Positions 23,001 to 33,672 of a stretch of 64,000 nucleotides of DNA are shown here, piece after piece. How positions within the stretch are numbered: position 1 is the first letter of the stretch; each line of letters opens with the position of its first letter. A program made the translations under genes and the position numbers. The notes beneath the pieces are model-generated. The model searched no databases. It saw only the letters and a program-made list of their open reading frames with translations, and was not told the DNA's origin. This DNA comes from Pseudorasbora parva. Taxonomy: Eukaryota; Chordata; Actinopteri; Cypriniformes; Gobionidae. Where the stretch lies: positions 32,821,047 to 32,885,046 of the forward strand of contig NC_090182.1 in NCBI RefSeq assembly GCF_024679245.1. Direction: 5' to 3'.

Positions 23001-24388
23001 GGCCAATTTGTCCCCAAAATTAGCGGATGCCGGAGGTGAGGACTAACCGCCACCTCTACGCTATGCTTTTCTCCCCTAAACTGAATCGTGATTGGGACGA
23101 CCGGATACTCCACCACATCCCCGTGCACACACCGCACCTTAACCACGCGGCTTGTATCCAATGCCCCCGGCTGCATCAGGCTTTGATGGATAGAGGTTTG
23201 GTTACATCCTGAATCCACCAAGGCCTGATATGTACCCCCCTTGATACTCACGGGTATTTGGTACTCTCCTGCCTGATCGGGGGTGGCCTGCGGGATGTCC
23301 GGAACCCGGATCATTGTCCCGACGTCCATCCTGGGACATCGATCCACAAAATGATCCGGATCCCCGCAACGCCAACAGGCCAGCCCAGGCCTACCTGCTG
23401 CCCCAGTGGCGGGGAGTGGGTTGGACAATGGGCGTGGAGAGAGGGAGGAACCGGAAGCATGATTCCCTCATGCCCCCATCAGCCCCGCTCCCCTGGGCGG
23501 GGCCCTCGAATTCCCGAACTGCCCCGGGCCCATCCCGCCCCGGCCTCGGGGGGGTATACGAGGGGGGCCTGGTGGGCGGGACCTAGGGAGAGGGACAGGG
23601 AGAGAGAGAGAGACAGATGGGAGAGAGATAGAAGTAGAGGTGGGAGAGAGAGAGGTAGATGTTAGAGGGGGTTCACCGACCCCAGGGCACGCCACCATGT
23701 GGTCCTCCACCAGGTTGATGGCCGTCTCCAGCGACGTGGGCCGGTGGCACTGGACCCACTCGGCGGTTCGCTTGGGGAGCCGAGTGATGAACTGCTCCAG
23801 CACCACCCGATCGATAACATGGTCCACGTCGCTTCCGCCGGCCAATAGCCACTTGCGGCAGGAGTCCCGGAGCTGCTGGGCCATCGCGAAGGGCCGGCCG
23901 GCCTCGCCCCAGTCCGGGGAACGGAAACGTTGACGATGTTGTTCGGGTGACCGGCCGACCCGCTGGATAATGGCCCTCTTCAGATCTTCATAGACCAGGA
24001 GGTTCGCCACCGGTAGTTGTTGGGCGGCCGCCTGGGCTTCTCCAGATAGAAGGGGGATGAGGCGCACCGGCCACTGTGTACGGGGCCACCCGCAGGCCTC
24101 CGCCGTTCGTTGGAATAGATCCAGGAAGGCCTCGGGATCGTCCTGTGGCCCCATCTTGTACATTGGCACGTGAACCGGTGCGCCGGTCTGCCCGGCGGCC
24201 TCGGCGCGAGCCTCCCGGTCGAGCCAGCTCCGGAACCTCTCGCGGTCCTCCTGCTGGCCTTGGACGATCGCTGCGAATCTTCGTTCTTGATCCGTCCTAA
24301 GGTCCAGCAGGGCCTGATGTTGCTTGCGGTGTAGGTCCGCGAGGGATGAGATGATCTCCGCAAGTGGGGTGGAGGACGGTGTTTGCAT
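19853..24388 (-). pseudogene. Gag-pol of Gmr1-like copy 2 with in-frame TGA
   Basis: The ATG is at 24388 (context gccgccgccATG). The gag part runs 306 codons to a TGA at 23468-23470. The same frame then continues open for about 1,200 codons through the knuckle CWRCGDPDHFVDRC, protease VDSG, integrase H2C2 and catalytic core, RT YLDD and RNase H TDAS, ending at 19853 inside the 3' LTR. The TGA lies about 20 codons before the knuckle, in the low-complexity linker. A CpG change (CGA to TGA) would explain it; stop-codon readthrough is an alternative that I cannot exclude. All catalytic motifs in pol look intact. Confidence 0.85.
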
Positions 24389-24412
24389 GGCGGCGGCTTG
24401 GTCCTGCTTCCT

Positions 24413-24430
24413 TCCCGGGTTTCGGCACCA
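24413..24430 (-). promoter_or_regulatory. Primer-binding site for tRNA-Phe (copy 2)
   Basis: The minus strand reads tggtgccgaaacccggga, identical to copy 1 and complementary to the 3' end of tRNA-Phe. Confidence 0.85.
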
Positions 24431-24431
24431 G

Positions 24432-24807
24432 TGTAAAGAGTTCGTAGATAAGGAAGGAAGAGGACAAGGGGTCGGCTTGGACTGCTGACGTCTCTTTTAT
24501 TTAATAACTCAAAATCAACAACGTGCACACTTCAGCGTGTGACTTTTCCTTTGCTCAGTTTCGGTTTCGCTTCCGGGTCGTTCCACTTCCGGGTTCCGGT
24601 AAGCTCAATGTCTCTGTGGGGGAACGTCAGCAGTCTGTCTCTCTCTCCCATGCTTCCGATTCTGCCAGCGTTTTAAGCTCTCTCCACACCCATTACTGGA
24701 ATCAGAAACAGGTGTTATCAATCTGCGTCCAACCCACTCACTTACCGCTCGTCCCGCGGCTCTCTCTCCCGCTGCAGACCTCGCTGAACCACGCCCCCCT
24801 TGCCACA
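24432..24807 (-). repeat. 5' LTR of Gmr1-like copy 2
   Basis: This is the partner of 19680-20055. It is followed on the minus strand by one base and the primer-binding site. Confidence 0.95.
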
Positions 24808-25337
24808 TTGACATAACTGCTTGATTTGTAATTTTGCAATATCCCACCACTGCTGCAAACACTGAAAATAAGTTTTTGTAGCTCTAAAATTATTCCAAAA
24901 CTCCTTAAAAATATCTTTAAAATGTTCGTCACATAACAGGTTACTATTAAAGTGCCAATAAGCACTTTTTGGCTTGATGCAACTACAAGATACAACACAC
25001 TATAACAGGCTATGATCAGACAGACCCACTGGACAAATTGAAGAACTTCTAAAAAGATTAAACTGGTGTTTAAAAAAATAAATCTTTAATATAAAAATTA
25101 TTAAAATCTATCCAACCTTGCCAGTGAAAACAAATTATCACAAGCATGGGCCCAAGTATATTAACTTTGAATACCATGAAAATTTCTCCAAACATCAAAA
25201 ATCTCATGAGTTTTTAATAATTGAATAAGTCGCTTTTGTAAGGCCATGTGTGGTTCAACATGATTTCTATCAAAGATGCTCTCAGTACCATTGAAATGCC
25301 CCCCCCCCCAGAATCCGCCGACTCACTCAGCACATGC

Positions 25338-25341
<4 letters not shown>

Positions 25342-25392
<51 letters not shown>
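25342..25392. repeat. (GA)n microsatellite before LINE C
   Basis: About 50 bp of (GA)n are preceded by actcactcagcacatgcgcac. This flank is similar to the tract before LINE A (cactcactcact...gcatgcgcac). LINE C's 3' end follows directly. Confidence 0.9.
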
Positions 25393-25395
<3 letters not shown>

Positions 25396-25599
25396 GAATT
25401 TTAACAACACTTTTATTACAAAAACTATCCTATTCACAATACATTCCTACAACACAGTACATTTAAAAAATAAAAAATAATAATTAAATTCTCACAAATT
25501 ATGTGAAAAAAACAATTCATCCTCAATCACAGAACACAGAGCCTCATTACAACTTTTAAAATTGTATTAATCGTGTATATCTGAACGTTTAATTGAACA

Positions 25600-25790
25600 C
25601 AGTGAAACAAGATCTCTCTGGTCATCAAACCAGAGACTATTGTTTACACCAAAGACGAGGCTGAAGTCCAGGGGCGATCGTGCATTTTCATCTGTCGCCC
25701 CAAGACTTTGGACTCAAAGAGACATCAAAGAGACTCTAAACTTTAAAAATGTTCTTATAAAAACTTGGCAATGTAGAAGTGTCCATTTTT
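25600..25790 (+). pseudogene. CR1/L2-group LINE C-terminal fragment inside LINE C
   Basis: The plus-strand frame reads GDRAFSSVAPRLW followed by a FKNVLIKTW-like end. This is the recurrent C-terminus of CR1/L2/Rex-group fish LINEs (pattern GDRAF...APxLWN...FK..LKT). It lies in the 3' region of the minus-strand LINE C, in place of the missing Tx1 C-terminal sequence. Only about 50 codons remain. Confidence 0.55.
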
Positions 25791-25848
25791 TGGGGATGCA
25801 TCAAAAAAAGTCCTTTGTCCAGCCCCAATCCTACAAAACTACGTAAAA

Positions 25849-28045
25849 TCAGGCAAGAAACGGCACGCCAGCTACAATGTAAAGGTCCATCCAACAATCT
25901 TTGCACAAACTACAGGCGAAAAGTTGCAACTCTGCTTTGAAGATGACCACCTTGACCACCTTCCTCTTTAGGCAAAAACAATACATTTTGTGAGACCCAG
26001 TGTAATCTATCCCAAAAAAATCCACCAGGATAGCCTGTATTTTTGAAAGTAGCTGCAAAGGAGGGTCTACACAGGGCAAATTTATGCCATAAGGAAGACA
26101 CCACCAAATTATTAACAATTAAAATGCGTCCTCTGTATGACAATTTTGGAGTCAAATACTTCCATTTGTCCAGGCGTCCTTTGACTTTTTCAATTAAACC
26201 TTCCCAATTTTTATGTACTATTGTGTCTATATTACCTAAATAAACAGCCAAATATTTAAAACCTTTATTTCCCCAATGTAAACCAGCAGGAAGTTTTGGT
26301 TTTCCACTTTTCCAACTTCCTATAAGTAAAGCTTCGCTTTTACTCCAATTAATATTAGCAAAAGATAGATCTTGAAATTTTACAAGCAATTCAGATAAAG
26401 CATCTACATCACTTTGCTTACTAATCAGAACTACAATATCATCAGCGTATTCTGATGCCTAATACCTCTACAAGCTCCAAAAGGAGCACATAACCCACCG
26501 TTGACCTTGAGAATACTCTGAACGTCACTATAGAGAACTTTCATTTGATATATAAAACTTTGACAAAAACCAAAAGCCCCCAAAAGCTTTCTTTTGATTC
26601 AATGATATTAAACCACAATCTAAATTTAACACCTTAGAGACATCAAGAAGATTTCGAATCAATGAAACATTATCAAAGATTGACCTGCTGGGGACACAGT
26701 ATGTTTGGTCAGGATGTATGACCTGGTCCATAACCTCTGCCAATCGATTAGCTAGAACTTTAGAGAGCAGTTTGTAGTCACTGCACAGCAAGGAGACTGG
26801 CTGCCAACACTTGATGTCTGTCAGATCATCCTTCTTGGGTAGGAGAGTCAAGACTGCTCTGCGGCAGTAGCCCTCCAGCTAAACTGTCATTCAGTACCTC
26901 TAGCAAGTCTTCTCCAATCTCTGACCAAAATGACTTATAAAAGTCTAGATAAAAGTCCAGACCGTCAATCCCTGATGCTTTTCCCAGCTCCATACCTTGG
27001 AGGGCTTTATTTAGCTCCTCCATGGTCAAGGCACCTGCTATCTTTGCATTAAACTCCTCTGCCACCTGAGGAAGATTATCAAAGAAGTCACTGTCATTCC
27101 TATAATCTGAACCAAGTTCATTTTTATATAAAGACTCATAAAAAGTGACTGCTCGCTTTCGAATGACTTTGGGATCAGTCAATAATGCTCCAGATGCGGA
27201 ACGTAGAGCATGAATGACCCTGTTCTGTCCACTTTTCTTCTCCAAGCAAAAAAAAAAAAAAAACCTTGATGGTGCATCCATCTCATTTACATTTAGAAAC
27301 CGTGACCTGACCAAAGCACCCTGTGCTTTAAGTGAATTTAACCCCTAACAAATCAGATAACTGAGTCTTCTTATTTTTTATGAGACCCTCCACATCACTT
27401 TGATTTCCATGCAAGTGAGCCAATTATTGCAGTTTTAAAATCTCAGTCTCTAAGGTGTTCAACATCATGGTTACTTCTCTAGTGACATTCTGAGAATATT
27501 GCTGACAAAACTGTTTTAACTGGACTTTCCCAAAATTCCACCATTGCTGCAGGGTTCTAAATTAATTCTTTGTAGTTTTAAAAACATCCCAAAAATGTTT
27601 TAAGCTTTCTTTAAAACACAAATCACTCAAAAATTGGTGTTAAAGTGCCAATATGCACTCATTGGCTAGTTTAAAAAAACTCTGCAATGAACCATACTGT
27701 GATCTGAGAGACATGATGGAGTAATAAAACAACTTTCAACAATGCTACAATGATGTTTAAACACATAAAACCTGTCCAGTCTTGCTGAAGAAATCATGCC
27801 ATCACGAACATGAGTCCACGTGTATTGTCTTTGTTTTCCACCAAGTTGTCTCCAAACATCAATTAAATCATGCGTCTTTAATAACTGAACAAGACGTTGT
27901 CTTGAAGGTAAATGGGGTTCAATGTGATTTCTGTCCAAGTTGGACACAGAACACAAAGTATTTAAAAATAAAATCCTTTCCACAACTGAAGTTGGTATGT
28001 ACACACAAATGAAAACAAAAAACACATTTTCAAAAGAGGCTCTTA
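25849..28045 (-). pseudogene. LINE C ORF2 remnant
   Basis: Pieces 5' to 3': late endonuclease at 28045-27666 (NHIEPHLPSRQRLVQLLKTH, LDRFYVFKH, LSDHSMVH); linker at 27540-27400 (WWNFGKVQLKQFCQQYS); pre-RT and RT start at 27314-26826; RT fingers at 26851-26530 (HPDQTYCVPSRSIFDN); the YADD region near 26440; thumb at 26389-25910. A deletion near 26458 removes the block between the RQG-type motif and YADD. Frameshifts and a homopolymer expansion near 27245-27263 add further breaks. It cannot encode a working enzyme. Confidence 0.72.
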
Positions 28046-29269
28046 CACTGTAAAACCCAACAGTGAAATTCACTAAATTAAATAAGTTCATTTTACTTAA
28101 TGTTACCAAAAAAGTTAATTCAACTTAACAAATATGTGTGATGTTAACTCAAAAATGTATGATTGTAAGCAAACCTCAATCTAAATAAGTTACTAAAACT
28201 TTTTAACTCTAATGGTTTAAGTTACAGATATTTATTTAATCTAGTATTTTACATCTATGGCTAATTAAATAACTAAAAGCTGATAAAATAAATAAATAAG
28301 CAATAGTATATACATTAATCCACTTCATATTAAGCCTACAGTCTTACATTAAGCTCTTTTAAAGTCATTACATTTACTCATGTCAAAGTATCATCCAGGT
28401 GAGTTTCCGAGGCAACAAAAAACGCACAATTTTCCCTCCTTCAGTCCAATCACAGCAGGACGACTCGCGCTACAATCAAGAAAAACAACAGGTAAGCATT
28501 TCAAACTTATTTATTCATATTTCGGGCATGTTTGAACGTGTTCTGTGTTATTCTCGTACCTGTTTTATGTTTATCCGAAGATTAACCAGCTCAGTAATGT
28601 TGTGTGTAAAGTTAGCCAGCAAACAATCTAACATAGGAGCAAACACGCTATTGCATCAGTGTTATCAACGGTACTGTAAACGTTTGGAGTTAAATATGCT
28701 GTTTTACACCCCAGTTTGTCATGTTTGTGGTTTCTCACAGTCAGACAGATAAACGCTGGCTTTTGAGACAGCTGGCCATCTTTCCACATCTCACTCGCGC
28801 CACAGTAACGTTTACTACGTTAAAGCAAAAGGTAACGTTAATGCAAACTCACGCATTCCTTATATTACAACCTTTTTACAACTAAATTTAAATGGGTTGT
28901 TAATCAAATTCGAGTTTCCTCTATCATATGTGATGCTAGTTAATTTGACTAAAGCAGCTGAAGCTCCGGGGTGAACAAAGTGACTCAAGGAGCATTTTAG
29001 ATCACCGCAGTAAAGATAGCTTGCGGTTCGACATTCAGATTTAGTTTGGCCATAAATCCCCTGTGCGCATTCGTAGACATGCAAAATAATAGTTGTTGTC
29101 ATAGTTCATGATTTGTGAATTCTAGTGATGCGGTCCTCCGCTCCGAAACTGCTTTTTTTTCACAATGACTATTCATTTTATATTGCGTATAGCTCCAAAA
29201 GTTGGACACTTAGAAGACTGAAACCAGTGTCATCTTGATCTTCTTGATTTGTGAATTTTTTCACAACAA
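28046..29269. mobile_element. Possible CACTA/EnSpm-type terminus and unassigned DNA
   Basis: LINE C stops where cactgtaaaacccaacagtg begins. A CACTG start with subterminal motifs such as aagttaattcaacttaac and aataagttactaaaac is typical of fish EnSpm/CACTA elements. I found no matching right end. Similar motifs occur at 41248-41373, but no link is shown. The rest of the stretch has no convincing gene. Confidence 0.35.
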
Positions 29270-29436
29270 AGCACTGGACGGCGGATGGGCGAAACGATCG
29301 CGGGGGAAACACCACACAGTGACGGCGGATCGGGCGAAGCGATCGCGGGGAAACACCACACAGTGACCGCGGATCGGGCGAAACGATCGCGGGGAAACAC
29401 CACACAGTGACGGCGGATCGGGCGAAACGATCGCGG
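29270..29436. repeat. 44-bp tandem array, left part (~4 units)
   Basis: The unit is about 44 bp, containing gggcgaaacgatcgcgggg and aaacaccacacagtgac. Each carries the palindrome cgatcg. The array continues at 31988-32365 in the same orientation, so it was split by the intervening element. Confidence 0.9.
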
Positions 29437-31987
29437 CCCAGATAGCAAATAGTCATTGAAACAATGTTAAATCAACATTGTGTTGTCAACATTAAGCCGT
29501 TGAATCAACGTTGAAATCTGATGTTGATTCAACATCATTTTGCACCCTGTTTTAATATTGAAACAATGTTGAAATCCTGTCCATAGATCAACGGAATTTC
29601 AATGGTATTTCAACTATCAGGAATATTGAAACAATGTTAAAATTTCAACCAAACTATGGATCAACGTGATTTCAATGGAATTTCAATCATTATTAAGCCA
29701 TAGAAAATCACTACTAGGCATACGAAAATGTGATTAAATTAAATAGCCTATAATGAATATCCTGCTTTATCTACATACAGGATGTTAAAAAGTGATGGAA
29801 CATTTGAAAGTTTGTATGCCTATCCTATAGCCTAGCCTAAAACACAGACCACACCACACTCTGTAAGGTAAAAAAACAACATTTTATTGGCCTCAAATTT
29901 CATTATTTGTCCTGTTTAGCCTGTTTACAGTTCATGGTCCTCTGATGTCTGAATGGTTTGGTCCAGTCCCTCCTGGCCGGTGTGGTGTATAGCGCAGCCA
30001 CTTTTCCACAGCCTGGGCAAAAGTAAATTGGGTGACAGCGGCTGTCCCTATCTGCTGTGTAAGAGCATCTAAAACAGAAAATACAAGCACAGTGCAAAAA
30101 AAAAAAAGCTTTTAAGTTAAACAGAACATATTGGCACACTTGGAAACAAATTTAGTGATCGGATAAGGCAATTTGTCCAGTGTTGTAGGCTAGCCTATCA
30201 GGTTTTCCCTACATTCAAAGCACTTTTCAAAATTGCCCAATATGTGCATTGGTTAATTTAAATTAAACTACTAAACTATTACTTTGTTGAACTATTAAAA
30301 CAGACATGACATACACATACCTTACAAATTTTGATGAACTTGGAGGATTGCTCTTTAAAGTGTTAGTTCGCCAAAAAATGAAAATTGTCATAATTTACTC
30401 ACCCTCATGTCATTCCAAAACCATAAAACGTTTAATCTTTGGAATACAAAATTTATTTTCTATACAAGATATTTTTTAAATACTCAATTTTTTCAAGTCT
30501 GAATATATCATTTTATATGGCATTTAGAATTTCATTCATATATAAATGGATTACTTATACGATCACTTTGTATTTTTGAAGTGAATGAAATGTTGAATAT
30601 CTATATTTTAAATTGATTTTTAAAAAATTCTGAGAATATTCAAAATATTTTCACTTGCGTTCTGAACATGGACAAGTCTTCGGGTTTGGAAAGACATGAG
30701 GGTGAGTAAATGACAATTTTTTTGTGTGTGAACTATCCATTTAAGAAAGGAAGACCAAGAAGATGACCACTTCTCCAAAGTTGGTTTGAGTTCTGCAATG
30801 AATAACACGGACATAAGTGATTTAGATAAAATGTGAACAAGAAGACATACTTTTGTTGCATAAAAATTTGAAGTAAACAGGGAGGAGACAACAGAAACAT
30901 TTATTTTCTTAAAATAAACTCACATAAACTCAGAAGAAGCACTCATAGGTCTCTGACCTGGTAACGTAAATCTACAAAAAAGCAAACATGGTTTCAAAAA
31001 CAACTGATAACGTCGTGGAATTTTTAAACCGGCTACTTACCATGAACCGTCTTTCCCTCTGGTCGCGAGAGCGACCGCGCCTCTCCTCGCACACACAGCC
31101 GTCGACCCGACACCGGTGACGGTTAGGCCTTTTTTCGCCGTGGGCAAGATGAAAACACGAAACTCATAATCTGAAATATTACATACATAACATTAATTTT
31201 AACATCGCTTCAAAATATACACATAATTCAACCTTTAGCGTATTACATATTGCCTGTTTCCTTGAGTGAAGTATTAATTTACATTCAAGTTGAATCGCGA
31301 AGATAAATTAATCAAAATCTGTGAATCTGTTGATAACCCTCTCTTAACATAATTTACTTCAAAAACGTAAAAAATAAGAAACCCACTATATTAAAAGTGT
31401 CTCTTCAGTTCAAAGCTTGAGGCCGTTTGAGGCGAATGAGGCAAAAACCGAGAATATTTCCATTTAAAGCTCTTTTCTGACTTTTTCGCCTTAAAATTGA
31501 TCTCAAAATACTCTTATTAAAAAAAACATTGATAATGACTTAATTTTTTTGTCTTTACTTACTCTTAAATCGTCTTTCACTCGGTCCATCCGAAGACGTC
31601 GAGAAAATGCTGACTTCTCGCACTGCAGTCCGTGACGTGTATGCTCTCTTTACGTCCATATATCGATGCATTTTCAATCATATTTCCCGGTCAACTATAT
31701 GTCGATGATTTTTCAACAACAGGTCGTTTCCCGGTCAACTCTAAATCAATGACTTTTCAACACAGTGACAATCGCCCGGTAAACCAAATATCAATGCATA
31801 ATCAATCATAAAAATAAAGTATATCAATGTTGTTCCAATGTTGTTGCCATCAACATTAATAACGTCAGGTTTCATCGATATGGCAATGTTGATTCAACGT
31901 TTATTTTGCATTGAAATTTCAATATCAACCATAACGATGATTCAGATGGAAAATCAATATTGATTCAATGCTAGCTTGCTGTCTGGG
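29437..31987. mobile_element. DNA element inserted in the 44-bp array
   Basis: The left end cccagatagcaaatag is partly mirrored by the right end ttgctgtctggg. Next to each end are AT-rich subterminal repeats on a caacattgattcaa theme. Removing 2,551 bp rejoins the array (cgatcgcgg | gggaaacacc). No transposase was recognised. The fragment at 7150-7341 has the same kind of terminus. A smaller element is nested inside. Confidence 0.6.
30359..30739. mobile_element. 381-bp MITE
   Basis: The ends agtgttagttcgcc and gaactatcca are mirror-related. Just inside each end the pair ttactcaccctcatgtc and gacatgagggtgagtaa is exactly complementary. TTTAA flanks both sides (30354-30358 and 30740-30744). 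This terminal motif is very common in fish genomes. It is non-coding. Confidence 0.8.
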
Positions 31988-32365
31988 GGGGAAACACCAC
32001 ACAGTGACGGCGGATCGGGCGAAACGATCGAGGGGGAAACACCACACAGTCACGGCGGATCGGGCAAAACGATCGCGGGGGGAAACACCACACAGTGACG
32101 GCGGATGGGGCGAAACGATCGCGGGGGAAACACGACAGTGACCGCGGATCGGGCGAAACAATCGCGGGGAAACACAGTGACGGCGGATCGGGCGAAACGA
32201 TCGCGGGGGAAACACCACACAGTGACGGCAGATCGGGCGAAACGATCGCGGGGGAAACACCACACAGTGACCGCGGATCAGGCGAAACTATCGCGGGGAA
32301 ACACCACACATGACCACGGATCGGGCGAAACGATCGCGGGGAAACACCACACAGTGACCGGTTGG
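31988..32365. repeat. 44-bp tandem array, right part (~8-9 units)
   Basis: The units match those at 29270-29436, with small length changes in the G run and one shortened unit near 32165. The long open frames across it arise from the repeat and are not genes. Confidence 0.9.
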
Positions 32366-32735
32366 GAGAGGGGTTCTGCGATTTGAACCTTATTTGACCA
32401 GTTTAGTGAATGTTGGCACATTAATCCATCATGAAATTGAAAATAATACATTATACAGAGTAAATAAAATGCACTTACCTCTGTGAAATGACGGAGTCAT
32501 CAAAGTGGTAAATTCAAAAAGTGGCGCAAGCTGGCAGATGTGACGTGAGTAATCTGATTGGTTGATCAATTTTACCTTAAGCACCGCCCTTGTTGACCCA
32601 GGAACGCATCTAACTCGGCAGAATCAGGATGTGCGACCGTAAATAGGTTGGCGAGTCTGCTATGCCGAATTTGAATAAGGGGCGTTTTTCGAGTTTATCA
32701 ATTTTAACAAACACACAGACTGCTATACACAAACT
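32366..32735. other. unassigned DNA between two arrays
   Basis: No coding region or element end was identified between the 44-bp array and the minisatellite that follows. Confidence 0.4.
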
Positions 32736-33668
32736 CTCTTGTTTTAGAATGAGCCTGATTTGTGAAACCTTTTTCTGATTTGTGAAACCTTTTACAGTGC
32801 AGAATGGGTCAGTTTGCCCACGTTTCACTTTTCTGATTTGTGAAATCTTTTTCTGATTTGTGAAGCCTTTAACAGTGCAGAATGGGTCAGTTTGCCCATA
32901 CCTGTGTCATTAACATCACTTTTCTGATTTGTGAAATCTTTTTCTGATTTGTGAAACCTTTAACAGTGCAGAATGGGTCGGTTTGCCCATACCTGGGTCA
33001 TTAACATCACTTTTCTGATTTGTGAAATCTTTTTCTGATTTGTGAAACCTTTTACAGTGCAGAATGGGTCAGTTTGCCCATACTGTGTCATCAACATAAC
33101 TTTTCTGATTTGTGAAATCTTTTTCTGATTTGTGAAGCCTTTTACAGTGCAGAATGGATCAGTTTGCCCAAACCTGGGTCATTAACATCACTTTTCTGAT
33201 TTGTGAAACTTTTTTCTTATTTGTGAAACCTTTTTCTGATCTGTGAAGCCTTTTACAGTGCAGAATGGGTCAGTGTGCCCATATCTGGGTCATTAACATC
33301 ACTTTTCTGATTTGTGAAAACTTTTTCTGATTTGTGAAGCCTTTTACAGTGCAGAATGGGTCAGTTTGCCCATACCTGGGTCATTAACATCACTTTTCTG
33401 ATTTGTGAAACCTTTTTCTGATTTGTGAAATCTTTTTAACATCACTTTCCTGATTTGTGAAACCTTTAACTGATTTGTGAAACCTTTTTCTGATTTGTGA
33501 AACCTTTTACTGATTTGTGAAACCTTTTTCTGATTTGTGAAATATTTTTCTGATTTGTGAAACCTTTTTCTGATCTGTGAAACCTTTTACAGTGTAGAAT
33601 GGGTCAGTTTGCCCACATCTGGGTCATTAACATCACTTTTCTGATTTGTGAAAACTTTTTCTGATTTA
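32736..33668. repeat. Higher-order minisatellite, ~91-bp unit
   Basis: Eight copies of acagtgcagaatgggtcagt (or single-base variants) recur about every 91 bp. Each is joined to two or more copies of the 18-bp sub-unit ttttctgatttgtgaaac. A run of pure 18-bp sub-units lies at about 33400-33570. Confidence 0.92.
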
Positions 33669-33672
33669 TTAA

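Larger units (their letters stand above)
19680..24807 (-). mobile_element. Full-length Gmr1-like LTR retrotransposon (copy 2)
   Basis: The element is 5,128 bp with 376-bp LTRs that differ at only two positions. It is flanked by the duplication ttgac (19675-19679 and 24808-24812). It has the same layout, primer-binding site and domain order as copy 1. Its LTRs are diverged from those of copy 1, so it belongs to a sister subfamily and is not a recent duplicate. It is inserted in LINE B. Confidence 0.94.
14380..25295 (-). pseudogene. LINE B ORF2 remnant (endonuclease C-terminus, RT, C-terminal region)
   Basis: Coding pieces, read 5' to 3' on the minus strand, are 25295-24808 (late endonuclease, VEPHMALQKRL), 19679-19011 (pre-RT linker and RT start, GKAPGVDGLSVDFYKSFW), 18989-18047 (RT with LDLEKAFDRVEH and YADDVDILI), 17484-16625 and 14764-14380 (C-terminal region). 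The 18989-18047 piece is an almost continuous frame. Breaks include the frameshift near 19010, the three nested insertions and stops in the C-terminal part. The protein family and role are the same as in LINE A. Lineage B is closer to LINE C than to LINE A by eye. Confidence 0.75.
14150..25300 (-). mobile_element. Tx1-clade L1 LINE, Kibi-like (LINE B), multiply interrupted
   Basis: The 3' end at 14150 follows (GA)n and resembles the 3' end of LINE A (a/tttgattttcacaaaactttatt). The body is split by a Harbinger-like element (14768-16621), a SINE3 (17485-18046) and a Gmr1 element (19680-24807). Coding resumes in register on the far side of each. The 5' end is lost within the endonuclease region at about 25300, so ORF1 is missing. 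Confidence 0.78.
25393..28045 (-). mobile_element. Tx1-clade L1 LINE, Kibi-like (LINE C), truncated
   Basis: The 3' end abuts (GA)n at 25392 (gaattgaattttaacaacac). The copy retains parts of the endonuclease and RT. It lacks most of the C-terminal region seen in LINE A and ends at about 28045, where a cactgtaaaa terminus begins. ORF1 is absent. Confidence 0.75.

Noticed and set aside
29178..29456. Open frames with repeating RSFRPIRRHCVVFP (also 31925-32386)
   Set aside because: They are artefacts of the 44-bp tandem array on both strands.
32736..33668. CRISPR array
   Set aside because: The repeats are directly tandem with no unique spacers, and the context is vertebrate.
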